From: Odontesthes bonariensis
Lineage: Eukaryota; Chordata; Actinopteri; Atheriniformes; Atherinopsidae
Assembly: GCF_027942865.1 (NCBI RefSeq)
Contig: NC_134510.1
Span: 24,979,209-25,043,208, forward strand
Length of the DNA: 64,000 nucleotides
Direction: 5' to 3'
The notes below the pieces were generated by a model. That model made no database searches. It was given only the letters and a program-made list of their open reading frames with translations, and was not told where the DNA came from. Positions within the stretch are counted from its first letter, which is position 1, and every line of letters begins with the position of its first letter. A program made the position numbers and the translations under genes. This document shows positions 1-19,946 of the stretch, one piece after another.

Positions 1-2590
1 GTCATGTCCATGGATTCTAGACGGGTCATGAAAGTGGGCAGATTTTTAGAGGGTGTTGTTTGACTTCTCCCTGCTCAGACAGGATGAAATCAGCCATGCT
101 ACACATGCACACACACACATACCAGGAGTCACAAACACAGATGCACACGCGTGTGCCGCACCCCGTCACAGAGTCTGACAAACTGACTGGCTGATTTCTT
201 GATGGGCCCGTCTCTGACACACTGACTGGGCTACGCTACAACAACAGAGACGGCCCACCTCGCCTCCTCCCTCCCTCTCGGCCCCCCCTTGTATCCATGC
301 AGTTTTTAGCAAAGGAGCTCTTGCCCTGCTTCTCCCCACCATTGCTGCATCCCCCTTTTCTCCGCTGAAGGATGGCAACGAGGGGCAAGAAGGGAAGGGC
401 GGTAAGAGGATGTGTGGGGGGCAAAGGGAGGAGACCTGACTTTGCTAGAGTTTTGTGGAACATAGAGGACATTTACTGTTTTTTTTCCACTTAAATTTAA
501 AAATAACTTGTTTTTGCACCGGCTGCACCCATCAGTTTTGTGCCTATTTGGTGAAATGACTCAGTATTTTGCGTTTCATCATACTTTCATAAAAGAGTGA
601 TTGTTAAAGCACCTTTAATGATCTTAGTTGGTTTTACTTCTCTGAGTATCCAACAAACCTGTGCTGGATTATTTGAGCATGTGTTTTCGTGCATCAGTGG
701 GATTGCACATAATGAACTTACTGCGCCTCTTATCCCCTGTTGTGTAGGTTTTAATTGTAGGTCTGCAAGCCTTTATTGAGTTTAACAAGTTATGGGTGTC
801 TCCTGCTCCGTGTGCTGTGCACGTAAGGACAGGAATGACACAATGAGGTGCTTATGCACTTACACCCAACTCCCCTCCCCCATTATTCAGTCGCTGCACT
901 CCAGTGAAACTCACGTGAGGTGAAGTCACACTATGATTTTACAAATCCACACACACACGCAGGCACAAACACATGCTTTAGCACAGTAGGAAACACACGC
1001 ATACTCTTACTCACCCTAAGTCCACAGGGGTTTTTAGTGCAGACCTGTCCCGAAAACAGCCCCGATGCTAATTAAAATTGCACAGTGGTCAGACCGGTGG
1101 TGGAAATCAGAGCTACTCTGAAGTCATTTCTGCCTTCCCGAAGATCGCAGCAGTGACAGGCCTTGTTGTGTGTAAGGGGTGATTTTGCCCACCATCTGTA
1201 GTCCCCATGCCTGTAATGTCACCAACTCTGAGATATTAGAACAACACTTTCAAGGACTCACGTGTGTCTCATGACATTGTGTGTGATATTTAGGACACGG
1301 CCAGGCTACAGGCAAATCAGACTCTCATCAGTTTCTTTGGCCTGGATGTGTTCTCGGGAGCTTGCCCAGGATGATGACATCTTACACACCTGCTCAATTA
1401 TTCAGGCACACACAGCGTAAGGGGAATCACCAGTTTGGAGAGACTAGTGTTAGGAAGAAGAGAAGTGTGAAGAGAAGGCAGAGTAGGCAAACAAAGAGTG
1501 TTATGAATGAGAAAAATAACAAGAGATAGAAGCTAACACTGTATGTGGATGATTTGTGATGCATCACATGTAAAAGCACACACTCTAATGGGCCAAGCAT
1601 CCCATGTGTGGAGTTCAGACAGCAGAAACCCCCGGGACTGTATCTTCCAAATGATTTACAGCCCCTGTCTGATACAATGAAATAAAACTGGGCCAGCATG
1701 ATGAAACACACCAGAACCTTAAATTTGATTAATCAAAAAGCTTTGTGGAGGAAAATAGGGAATATCTTCAATAAAGTCATGTGTAAAGTTTATATCATTG
1801 GACTAACACACATGTATAGACTTATATCACATTGGTAGTTGAGAATATTTTGGGCAAACACCTGTTTGACTCAACAATTCGTGCTTTCCAGATATTGGAC
1901 AGTAACTGCTGACTAAATGCTCGGCATTCCAGATATATAATAGATAAATTCACAAAGCTCTCATCGTACCCCATGATGCTGCATTGGACTTGTTCAGCCA
2001 GACTGGCACGTTGACATCTCTGCCAGCGTCGGTGAGTGCATATGTGTGCATGTGAGCCCGTGTATGTTTTGTTTTTCTACTGTATAGAAATGTCTGTGGC
2101 ATTGTTATATTATGTGCTGAGGTGTCATTACATGATAGAGCTGGCTGGAGAGACAGAGAGGGGCAGACAGCACATGTGATGTGCCAACAAGGAATTTGGG
2201 TTGATCGCGGGTGACAGTGGGTGTGTGTGAGGTTTTTGCTGACTCGCCATTGATTTGATAGCAGCCAGATTACTTTTCTAAATGTCAAACGATCAAATAA
2301 ACAGGTGGGTTTACCGAAATGAAGGTCAAGATTGTGGTGCGACATACCCATCTGAAAGTGCAGGTTTATATGGAAATGGTGTTGGTTGTTTGTTTGAGTG
2401 TCTGTTTTTTTTCCTTTAGCAGGGACGGATACATATTCCTTCCCAGTATCATACAGCCATGTGAAAAAGAACAACAACCTCTTTCAATTTGAACGTTTCA
2501 GGTATCGTGACATGATAGAAAATCATTTGGTCCTTAACAGGACTTGAAATTAGGTCAAATCAACTTCGAATGAACAACACACGATATATT
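1..2590. other. Intergenic sequence, no gene recognised
   Basis: No exon-like segment with flanking splice sites or recognisable protein similarity was found on either strand. The stretch contains short CA-rich microsatellite tracts (about 105-125 and 950-975) and otherwise ordinary AT-rich spacer. Open frames here are short, low in complexity and match nothing I recognise. If human synteny held to the left, mrps21 or ciart would be expected, but neither is visible. Confidence 0.6.
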
Positions 2591-3340
2591 ACATCATGTC
2601 CTTAATTTGATGATTTTATAGCTTGTAGAACCACCTTTGGCGGGGCTTTTTTTCTATATGATGTTATCAGTCTCTCACATTGTTGTGGAGGAATTTTGGT
2701 CCACTGTTCTTTACCACGTTGCTTCAGCTCATCGAGGTTTGTGTTCATTCATTCATGCACACTTCTTTTAAGGTCCCACCACAGCATTTCAGTCAGGTTG
2801 AGGCCTGGACTTTGGCTGGACCTTTGCAGCACCTTGATTTTGTTCTTTTTCAGACATTCTGTTGTAGATTTGCAGCTGTGTTTGGGATCATTTTCCTGCT
2901 GGGATGAGTCTGAGATGCAGCTTTTGGGTTTTTTGCAGTTTTTCTGAGCTTTGTATGGTCTGAACTTGGGGTGAAATTACTAACATTACCACTCACAGGT
3001 GGTTTGGCACCTTTCTTGAGTGTTTTTCACTATTGAATAATCTTCCTCACTGTAAAATGATGAACTCTGAATTGTTTGGAAATGGCCTCATATCCCTTCC
3101 CAGATTGATGGACAGCAACAATTGTTCTCCAAGATCATAATTGATGTCTTTGGCTTTGTGTTAACACAAACCTTAATGATCCAGACCAACAAACAGCCAA
3201 AAGCTCTGCATTGATAGAGGTGATCATGATTAATGATGACCAGTTACTTGAGTGCATTTGATTAACAGCGTCTGGCTGCTACTTACCCTCTTACCTCCTT
3301 TGAAAGTAACAAGGGCATATCATGTAAAAATGAATATGAT
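2590..3340 (-). mobile_element. Degenerate, internally deleted Tc1-like DNA transposon
   Basis: Read on the minus strand, about 2,640-2,830 gives a decayed Tc1 transposase C-terminus: a segment like PGLNLTEMLWWDLKRS, matching the DLNPIE-LW block, followed by NLDELKQ and KIPPQQCERLI. The sequence then jumps near 2,905 to the part of the family that normally lies several hundred bases further on, continuing with the subterminal region to about 3,340. The copy has therefore lost the middle of the gene and carries stops and frameshifts. It is a fossil, not a gene. Orientation is secure and the outer limits are approximate. Confidence 0.8.
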
Positions 3341-3379
3341 GAGTCATGTGATTTACTTAATTTTCCTCAGACTGTTTCT

Positions 3380-4620
3380 GCATTTTGCTTTAGTTCTTGC
3401 TTGATAGAAAAACTGCTTTTTAAAAAAGTGGGCACACTTGCTGATGTGGACTTCGTCAAGTGCATTTGATTACAAATCGGGAGCTTCCTGCTTGCCAATA
3501 ACAAAACGACAAGCTGAAAATTTTGAAAACTTTCATTGATTTTACTCTGTGGCAAACGCAGCACAAATCCCATTTGGTCTAAAAGGTCATTTAAGTGCAG
3601 AGTGTCTACATTCATGTGGAGGTATTCTAATCCAAACCTGATCAAAGGGTTAAGAATTTTAGCTCTTCAATATGTAGGACCATCTTTTTTAGCAGCTCAG
3701 GTGTTTTGGACAATTGAGTGAAAAACTGTTTTTTTTTTTATGACTGTTGTGACCTGTTCATTTGTTGTTTGTTCATCTCTCAAGTGGCTAATTGGCTGAG
3801 AGCAACTTCCAAGTGTGACATTTGTGTTCGTGTCAGTAAACCAGCACATGATGTCAAAGGAACTCTGAATGCAAGTAAAACCACAAAATGTCCTAAAACT
3901 GCAAAAACAAAACAAATCCATCAAGGATGTAGCAAGAACATTAAGAGTATCCAGATCAAGCCCATGGTACTTTCTGAGAAAGAAATAGCGTATTGGATCT
4001 TCACAAAAGAGACAGTGATGGATGACTGCTCGATCCTTTCAAAGGCAAAATAAAACTACAACACAATATCCAACAAAGGGAAGAATTCTCTCCAGCTGTA
4101 ATACTACATACAAGTTTGATGTTTGATGTTGCTGTAAAATAGCTTAAAGGAGAAAGTACGTTGTCCTAAATGCAACCTAAATCAGTCTAAACCAGACTGA
4201 TAGGTGGAACATGGTATAGAGAAAGTTTGGAATGTCTCATGATCCAAAGCATCAAATATAAAACACTGTGAGACAGTGTGATAGCTTCCAGAGGCAGTGA
4301 GTCACGAGTGTTTGTTGATGGTTTTAACACAGAGATAAGCAGCTAGATGAGTTCAAATATATTACGACTGCTCAGATTCAGTCAAACGCAGAAGTACCGT
4401 TCTTGATACTGCAGACAGACAATGACCCAAAACATACGCAAATACAATCCAAGAGCTTTTGAAAGTAAAGAACCCATTCAAGCTGCATTTTACTTTCAAG
4501 ACAAAACTGAAAGGAAGTTGGGGGCCCATGATTCGACGGATACGGTGGTTGTCTTCCAATCAGCAGATCAGACCCTAGGGCCCTTAACATGCTGACGTGT
4601 CATTTGAAGAAAAATGTAAC
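3380..4620 (+). mobile_element. Degenerate Tc1/mariner-like fragments
   Basis: About 3,440-3,480 repeats the subterminal sequence of the preceding element, suggesting a second broken copy. On the plus strand, 4,290-4,600 resembles a Tc1/mariner transposase. It contains a DNDPKHT catalytic block near 4,418-4,440 and a decayed QSADQTLGPL block near 4,555-4,585 where QSPDLNPIE is usual. Stops interrupt every frame. The intervening ORF at 3,718-4,053 matches nothing I recognise and is probably decayed transposon sequence. Boundaries are approximate. Confidence 0.6.
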
Positions 4621-6600
4621 CCCCACATGCCCCTAATATCCTTATCTATGGGTGATTATTGAAAAAAATATAAAGGAGAAAAACCGAGGTTGGGTTAAAA
4701 GGCACCACATATGTGGCAACCATTTATTTTAAAGACCTACAACAAACGAAGACAGCTGCAGTAAAGGCCAGGCAAACAATCACAAAAAGCAAAAGTCATT
4801 GTGTGGTGACGTGCGTGGCTCCAGACTTTAGATCGTTATCTGCAAAGGAATCTCAAAATGATAAAGATGAACATTCTCTGGGTGGTTAGCTGTCCAAACA
4901 TATTTGAGCTCTTCCACAATAAAGAGCCGTAGCTCATAAAGATGTCCTCAAATTGGACCTCATCTAAATCTAAGGTGAAGTTTTGAAACTGATAAAATTA
5001 TTTGAAAGAAATACTCAACAGTCACCACATTTTTTGAGACAAACAGTGAATATCCTAATGTAGTAACTTACAGTGTGTTTCGTTTTATAACATACCAGAG
5101 GCCACAGAGTGGGCTGGATAAAAAAAAAACACAAAGACAAAAGGGGTGGTCAAAAAGCTCAGACAAAGGATATGATAAAAGCTCTAGTAAGATTTTTTTT
5201 AAGCTGTCAGATCATTTTCCCTAATCAAAACTTGAGTAAACATAAGCAAACCAAGGGAAATCCTGGTCTGCTTATTCACATACTCATAGCATCCATGTAA
5301 ACAAGGATGTAATTAAGTAAGTGAGGAGGTAAACTCTGTTGCACAGGCATGCAGTTCGTCCCGACACTTACATGAAGTTTACTCAATGAGAGCATGGACG
5401 AGGCTTGTTGTAGAGAAAGGGGGCAGACTGGCGAAGCCTCAGGCTAACTACAACTGATTCATGCTCATACTACTAGAAGTGCACTCAGTTGACCCATATT
5501 AAACAAAGAGAGCGAAAATGAGGAGGGGAGGGACTTCAGTGGAGGGAGGCAGAGATCAGTTGATAATCCCATGTTTTTACAAGCCAGTTGAATGGGTTCA
5601 AGACAATCGTGTGGTTAATGGAGCAACACTCTAGTAATATTTAACCGGTTACCACTATTACAACTAGTTATGGAAGATTGTGGTTTTGCCATGTAATCCA
5701 AGATCTGAACCAAGCAGAAAACACACCAGATAATACCTGGCTAATTGAGAGTGGTAACTGATCGTCAATAAATGCATTTTTTACCTATTTTAGATGTGAA
5801 ATATTTTCATTTTTTGAGAGGGTTGATCAATAATTCTCCCCTTTTTTACTCAAAAATGTAACAAGCATTTACAGTGCTATTGAGGGGCAGCAGTATTCAC
5901 TGTCTACTTTGTTAACTCTTATTGCATGCTGCCCATGAAACTGAATACATTTACTGCAGCAGTCTGATTTTGTGGTGATGCAGCTCTCCATCAGCCTCTA
6001 TTCTATGCTCCTACATTAAATTGTGCTTTTAGAGTTTTTTATTTTTACATATATTTCTTTGATTTTGGATGATGCGTTTGAATAGATACAATAGCAGCAA
6101 AAACAAACAAACAAAAAAGAGCATCTCACTTAACCCCACAGCAGAATAAGCATAATGCTTTAGCAATATGTGCTATTTCTGCATTTGTAGGGGTAATCTG
6201 ATTTGCCCAACTGACACTTGAGAAATTCTGGCTGCTATTTTTTTAGTTATCTATTGCTTTACATTTTCTTGTTTCCATGACTAGATACAACATTAACCTT
6301 GTACTTTGCATTATCTGTTTTCCTATTGATCTCACCTTGTCAAGGTATAGACAAATTAGTAAAGATTTTGTTTCTTAAAAACACTTTATTATTGGATCCA
6401 TGTTTGATGAAAACAAAAAACTATTTATAACGGTGAACTTTCATGTTATTCATGCTTTTTGGTAAGATACAAGCTTGAAGTTCTAAAACCTTGATTTTCA
6501 TATTCGTTTACTAAAAGCAAGTGTTACTTTGAGGGAAGCGAACACAAAAAAAAACTGCATAGTTCCTCACATTATAGATAGGTGGTGAAAACAAGAAATG
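4621..6600. other. Intergenic spacer upstream of prpf3
   Basis: AT-rich sequence with no exon-like frame, tRNA-like fold or recognisable transposon found by reading. It contains short A and T runs only. Confidence 0.5.
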
Positions 6601-7235
6601 TTCAACTGAAACGACTGTGGAGGAAAAGTCACGAAGAAGACTTAGTCTCCATTTCCGGTTCCGGGTCTCGAGGCAGAAACGTCGTGCGATCGGCACGGCT
6701 AAACAGAAAGTTATAGAGGAAACTCGGCTATTTGAGGGTTTTGCTCCTCTAAAGTCTGATTGGTCGTGCTTGGATTTTAACAGAGTATCCAGACTGAGAA
6801 AGCCTAAAGAAAAAAGAAAAAGGTTTGTGTGCTTTTTTAATGCGTTTATCGCTGATGTAAGTAGTTCGCATACAGCAGTGTGCTAGCGTTAGTTAGCAGG
6901 TAACCAGGGAGTTTTGGCGGATGTAATTGATTTGAGCTTGTGTGTTGCTCCGGGTTAGCGATGTCATGCGTCTGCTTTAACGTAATATTACTGTTAAGCT
7001 TTTAAGAGCATCAAACTTGGTCCTGATTCAATGTGTTTTGAGTGCAGGTAGGTAACGTTTGTGTTAGTGCAACCCCAGCTAAGTGGGTGAATGAGTGTTT
7101 TTGAGCTTATGTAACCCCCATTTGTGTTAGTCACGTCAGTGTGGCATTGTCCAGACCTATATCAGGGAGTCATGAAGACAGTTTAATGATAAAGTGGTGT
7201 TGCTCAGGTTCTGCGCTATATGTTGTGTTTCGCAG
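6601..7235 (+). promoter_or_regulatory. prpf3: Probable prpf3 promoter and non-coding first exon/intron
   Basis: Base composition shifts here to a CpG-containing, TATA-less segment. Tandem ETS-like cores lie around 6,649-6,664 (tttccggttccggg), followed by several CG dinucleotides, as is usual for housekeeping promoters. A strong donor (GAT|GTAAGT, 6,857) and a weaker one (CAG|GTAACC, 6,900) could end a 5' UTR exon. The matching acceptor is tttcgcag at 7,228-7,235, nine bases before the start codon. The transcription start itself cannot be placed. Confidence 0.45.
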
Positions 7236-7244
7236 GATTGGAGG

Positions 7245-14052
<6,808 letters not shown>

Positions 14053-14865
14053 AACCTTCCAATGGACAGCACTGTTACTGTCGGCTACCTTCAAGCCTGC
14101 AGATCCACTGCCTCTCAACTATCCCTCACTAATGACTGCTGGGTGGGGCACGTGCTTAATTAAGAGACTTGAACATAGAAAAGGAGGAAAAAATAAACTT
14201 GTGCGGATGTTTTTATGAGACTGTGTGCGCGCATAGGCAGCACATGTGTAGGTCTTGATTTCTTTGGCGATCGGCTATTCTGTCTTTTTTTTTGTTGACA
14301 GATTGCACTGTGTGATCTATATCACCCACCCAAAGCATATGAGATGATGAGAAATGGTCTGGATTATATTATGACTTATGTTTTGTGATAAAATCTCTAT
14401 GTCCACTCATAATCCCGTTTGAGTTAGTGAAACAGTAAACAAAACACACACCATCTGTGATAAAAAGGCACATATTTAGTGCTAAAAACAATTAGAGGAA
14501 ATCTGAGGTGATCCTTAAAAGACACATTTCACTGAAGTCCAAGTCCTCTGATGCATTTTTCTTGGAGAAACGAGCAATTTTTGGACTCGGCTGTAGCTAT
14601 ATTTCTCTGTAACATGACAGCGGTGGCCTTAAATAAACAAAATCCAACCGCCTTTGGTGTCTTAACTTATTTTCTAATTTATGTTTAATTTGTTGTTTGA
14701 GAGGAGTTTCACCGTCATATCGTGTGATACACGATTTACAGTCGCACTTATATGAACGTCCTCATAACAATGTAAAACACGGGGGCGTGTTTTTCACCCC
14801 CACCCTCCCCAAGTCTTCCTCATTACGCCAGCTCCTTCCTATCATCTGCACACAGAGCTGGAAAG
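14053..14865 (+). promoter_or_regulatory. prpf3 3' UTR and rprd2 promoter/5' UTR
   Basis: AATAAA signals lie at 14,192-14,197 and 14,632-14,637, either of which could end the prpf3 mRNA. Only about 230 bp separate the second from the rprd2 start codon. That interval holds GC-box/CACC-type sites (GGGGGCGTG near 14,781; CACCCCCACCCTCCCC near 14,796). An AAAGATGGCGGCC sequence at 14,862-14,874 places a YY1-type motif across the start codon. There is no TATA box at a convincing position. Confidence 0.55.
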
Positions 14866-17800
14866 ATGGCGGCCGGCTCAGGGGCTGCAAGCGGCCAGGG
14901 AGCCCGCAGCTCCACCACTGCCCTGGAAGCGTCGTTGGACCGGCGATTTCAAGGAGTATCCAACACTATGGAGTCAATACAGGGACTCTCGACCTGGTGC
15001 ATTGAAAACAAGAAACATCACAGCCTTATCGTTCGGTACTGGATGAAGTGGCTCAAGAAATGTGAGTATCTTATCTCTGAAGCTAAGCCGCTAGCTAGCG
15101 CACTTCAGCTAATTTAAATGCATTTCTGCCTTTTACTGCGATTAGTTTGCGAAAAAACTCAACTGTAGCTCTTTGTGACAGCTTTGCGTGAAATGCAAAA
15201 CGGAGCATTGCACCACAAAACGATAATTTATCCCTGAAGCGGGGTTTAACATTGTAATCGACATCATATTTTAAAGTAAACGCTGGCGTTGGGCACCACT
15301 TGAAATTAGCCGCTGTGGCTAAGCTAAGCTAACATAGCACTGTTTACAGTTGGGCCTCGCGGGGTGCGTAGTCCCGATTCACCCATCCATACACTGTTTA
15401 TGTCAGATAATTATAATTTGAATTGATTTGGATCAACTTTGTTGACTTAAATATAACTAGCTATATTTCGGGTGCCTTGTTGTTTGAGCTGCTCGAAAGT
15501 TTACTTCCACCTGACCGTTAGCCGTCAAACACGCATGATTGGTGTTGTGATGCAGGGGCTAATGTTTTTAATAGCAGACATGGAGTAAAGGGGCAGTTCA
15601 CTTTAACTAAATTACAAATCTGTGTATCATTTAAGTTTTTTTCCCGTAGAGGGTGAGTAGACGGCTGCTGAGAAAAACACCGAGTGAAAATAGAGCCGCT
15701 TTTAATGTATTACGACGTAAATTATTGACATGCTTCACAGTAGCACCCTCAAACTTTACCAATCCACACGGTCTCCTCGTCTATTTCCTAATTCTAAATA
15801 AGTGCATGTTTATCTACTCTTAAACTAGCTCCAAACATGGTTTTTCTCTCGCTATTGCATCTTACATTGATCATCCAGTTTTGCACACTCATTTCATTGT
15901 AAGTCCTGGTTGTTTATGATTTCTGTCCCTCATGAGGTGACCCCCTCCACACCACAGATCACCTGAGTCTCACTGTTGTTTGACTTAAGTTTTATTCAGA
16001 TGATTAAACATGCTTTTTCCTCAATTTGGAGTTTAGGTATATGAATTCTGGTCTTGTTCCAGACGTTTGAATCCCTCTGAGTGTTAACAAGCTGCTCTGA
16101 TATAAGTAACTCATTCCCACTTTTATTTATATATATATATATATTATTCTGGATCATAATCATATTTATATAAAAAAAAAAAGAAAGGTATTTTGTTCTT
16201 AATACAAATACTATAATATCACAAGTTCTCTCATTTCGGTTGACATTATGTTAATGGAGGAAATTGGGTCTTTTTTTGTCATATCGCCTGTTTTTATCTT
16301 TAAATTATTCAATGAGCGCAAGCTTTTTTTCTTTTAGTGCAGTTTTATACAGTTATGGTTTCTGACAACCTCATTTATGAACTGAAAGGTCAAGCTGAGT
16401 TGAAGAACTAGATGTGTGTTGTGCTTCTCCACTAAAATTTTCTTTTGGGCGGTTGTTTGGAGATAGCCACCGTGTGATGTTGCCAACATGAGAACACACC
16501 ATCAGCTGTGTACCTTTGCCTCATTTGGGCCGATTTTTACCGATGAGGCAGGCCCATCACAGGCTGATCAGACCTGGGTGTGTTTCTCCTGGTAAGATAG
16601 CCACTTTGGAATCTCTCCTTTTCAGCCACAGCCAGTGGCTGCCTCTGTCAGTGGTGTTTGCTCTTAGTTGTGAGCCTGTCCTCAGACTCCTTCCCTCAGG
16701 AGCTTTACTGTGGAATTGACATTGACTATTCAATTCAATTCAGTTTATTTATATAGCGCCAAATCACCACGGATCTCATCTCGAGGCGCTTCCTAAAGAT
16801 ACTGTCCATATCAAACCAATTAAGAGTTTAGTTGGTTGTAATCATGATCCCATTAAATCCAATTGATTAAATTAAAAATTAGTCCAATTTACACTTATAA
16901 AGTTCCTGCATCCCGCTTCCATCCTCTGCTGCGGCTGTAAATATTTATTTATAAGCTGCTAGGTCAGCTAATAAATGGAGTTAAATTTGAATTTGACCAT
17001 TTATCTGTAAGTATTTTTATTGTTAATGATTTATATTCTTCAGGATTCACTGTGACATTTTTATCACCTGTTTTGGCTGCAATATACATGCAGAAAGAAA
17101 CTGATATTATGATGAATATAATCCTGTATTCATATCTACTCAGTTTGTTCTTTTAGCAGCATACAGGATCTTTATTTTAGATCAGTTTTTTTTGTATCGT
17201 ACTAAGTGCACATATACAGATCTTTTTGAACGCAGGTGCACCAGCTGGTTCCTTAGATTCCAGTATTTGTTTCCCAGGGTCCATTGCTGCCTTTTTATCT
17301 GCAGGCCTGTTCTGCTTTCACTTTCTTGTGGGACACTTTTGGGTGTTTTTGAAACTTCTTTTTGGCGGCCGTCCCCATTAAGCTCGAGTCCGGCATACTC
17401 AGTAAGACTAAGGTCCACCGAGGTGTCACATGAGTAGAGCACATGACTAGAGTTTGAGTAAATACCTGTGACCTCTGCAAAGAGATTGTCCCAAGAGTGT
17501 AAACTGAGAGCGCCTGTTCTCATTGTGGACAAAAGTCAGATGTTGACAGTTTTCTTTCTTTCGTTCTTTAATTTTTTTTTTTTTTGTCCAGTTGGAAAGC
17601 GGCTTTTGACAAGTTGTGAATTCGCCAACACATTTTCTTTGGTTTTCATCTGCATCCCTCTAAGATTCTGGCTCGGCGCCCTTAAATCTAACGTTTTAAT
17701 GTTGGTATTCGGCCGTTTAAAGACTTAAAGAAGGGAAGGGATCTCGAGTTTTCAGAGACGTATCGTCCGGAGGGGCTCGTGTTGTAAACTGGGTGTTTCT

Positions 17801-19911
17801 GTTTTCTTTTAAACACGCTTTCAGCAGTCCTCGGGTGTCGCACTCATTGGGACTTCTTGATAAAGACATGACTTCACGTCTAAGTTTTCATCTTGTTTGT
17901 GGTGCTGTGAGACATTCTGCATGTTAGCGAACCGAAAGTTGAAGAGTTTGTCTGTTGGTTGATTTTATTAAATTTTTTTTCTTCATGAATAATTTAGTAT
18001 TTAATTAAGTTTAGTCTCTGTCCCCAGTGTGGGGAGGGTCAGTTGCTTCATATTAAATAGATATTTTATTCAGTTAATACTTACAAGCTGTTACATACCA
18101 AATGAAATATGACAAATGGTGTCTGTCAGTGTATAAAGTGGCTTTTAACCGAGCCGGTTCGATGGAGCACTTAACTCTGTTTATCATTTACTTATTCACA
18201 CACACCAAACGCATCAGAGATGCCGTTCTGACCATGGTGGCAACACTGCGCTTGGTATCTTGCCCCAAAACGCGTGACGTTGATATATTGGTGTTCAGTT
18301 TTGTTTGAAGTAAACTTTTATATGGAGGTTCAGTAGTTCAACAGTCGTGCTCATAAAAGTTAAAAAAAATCAAATTGCCATGAAAGTGTTAGCTCTACAG
18401 AAATGATCCATACTTGAGACTTTTTCATGTAAGAAATAAAGATTATCCACTGAGATGGAGTTTAGAAAATAAAGCCAACTCCTAACGCAGCGTCTGAAAA
18501 TCAATGCATTAAAACATTAGCACATTGGTGATGGGTGGAGTTTCTGTTTGAACCGTCAGCGTCTGTCAGTCAGATTGTCGTGTGGACATTTATCTTTTTT
18601 TAGGTTCTTTATCTTGCATCATTGCCCACAGAACAATGCATGATAAAAGCTACTGCTGATGAGACACGATGGGCTCCTGTGCGCCGCCTGAGCCTTTGTG
18701 CTCTGTTGGAGAGCGGTGCCGGTAAACAGAGTGTGCACATCATCATTTATTTCTGGATGTTGGCATGGGTTGATTGGGTTAGAAATGATCTTTAAATGCT
18801 GAAAATGGGTTGATGTTAATGAACTGCAGCAACTTTTGCAGTGAAATATTAATAAAACTATTAATATTGATATTAGACATTTTTTTTGCTGGAAGGGTGA
18901 ATGCCAGAGAATGAGCTGTTTAATGTCGCCTTAAAGTTAAATTTGATGGTTTAATAACACGTCTGTTCCATTTGTAAGACAGACCTCTGTGCACAAGTCT
19001 GTCTTAACAGGCACATACATTAAAGCTTTGTTGGCATTATGCAGAGTAATGTCCAACTGTGTGGCTCCTTTCCGGCTGCTTTGTGTGTTCGATGTCTTCA
19101 TTTGTACGCGAGAACATAATTGCTGTGAAAGAATGTTTTTGTTTCTCAGTTTGCTGCTCTGTTCTGTCTGACTGCGGCCTCTGTTCGGCTCCCTGAAGGC
19201 AGCTCGAATCGCTGCGTCTACAAACAGGAACTGCTGATTATACCTTTTTAATATTGATCACCGAACCTTACCTTTGAAAATAAATTGTTTTGATTGTTGG
19301 AAAATGATCTCACCAGCAAATGAGGTACAGACATTTCGTGGCTGATGCTCGATATTTAAAAGCTAAATGAAAAAAGAAAACCCATTTTAGCTGGGATGAG
19401 GCGGTATGTACCAGCTAATAGCAACCAGTTGTGGTTTTCTTCAATTCTATACCTCCATCTTTGTTTTCTTTTGTGGACTTCTGAACTTTAATATTCGATG
19501 AAGCACGAAGTTAACAGATTTAGAAAATGTTTCCCGATTCTACTGAGTCGACTGTGTGTAATAACAGCTGGGAGGATCAAATCTGCCTTTTAAATAACTA
19601 TTTTAAAGCGCTTTCTCCTCCTGAAATGGAGAATATTAGTAATTCAGTACACAGTAATTCTGTTAAAATCAAGATGGTCAAAAGAGTGGATTACTTATGG
19701 ACCAAAGAGAGAGTATTATATAAAGATTACTTTATTGTTATACTCCTCCACATTTCACCCATCCAGGTTGGCACCTGTTGAACACACACAATCACACACT
19801 CATGGAGATGGATGTCATACACAGGAGCGGTGGGCAGCCAATCACAACGCCCGGGGAGCATGGGGGTACGGTGCCTTGCTCAAGGGCACCTCACAAAGTC
19901 CAGAGTCCACC

Positions 19912-19946
<35 letters not shown>

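Noticed and set aside
1950..2477. 175-codon minus-strand frame
   Set aside because: No recognisable domain, no splice context, composition like random AT-rich sequence.
6617..6886. 89-codon plus-strand frame near the prpf3 promoter
   Set aside because: Low similarity to anything known; lies in the likely promoter/5' UTR and contains strong splice donors.
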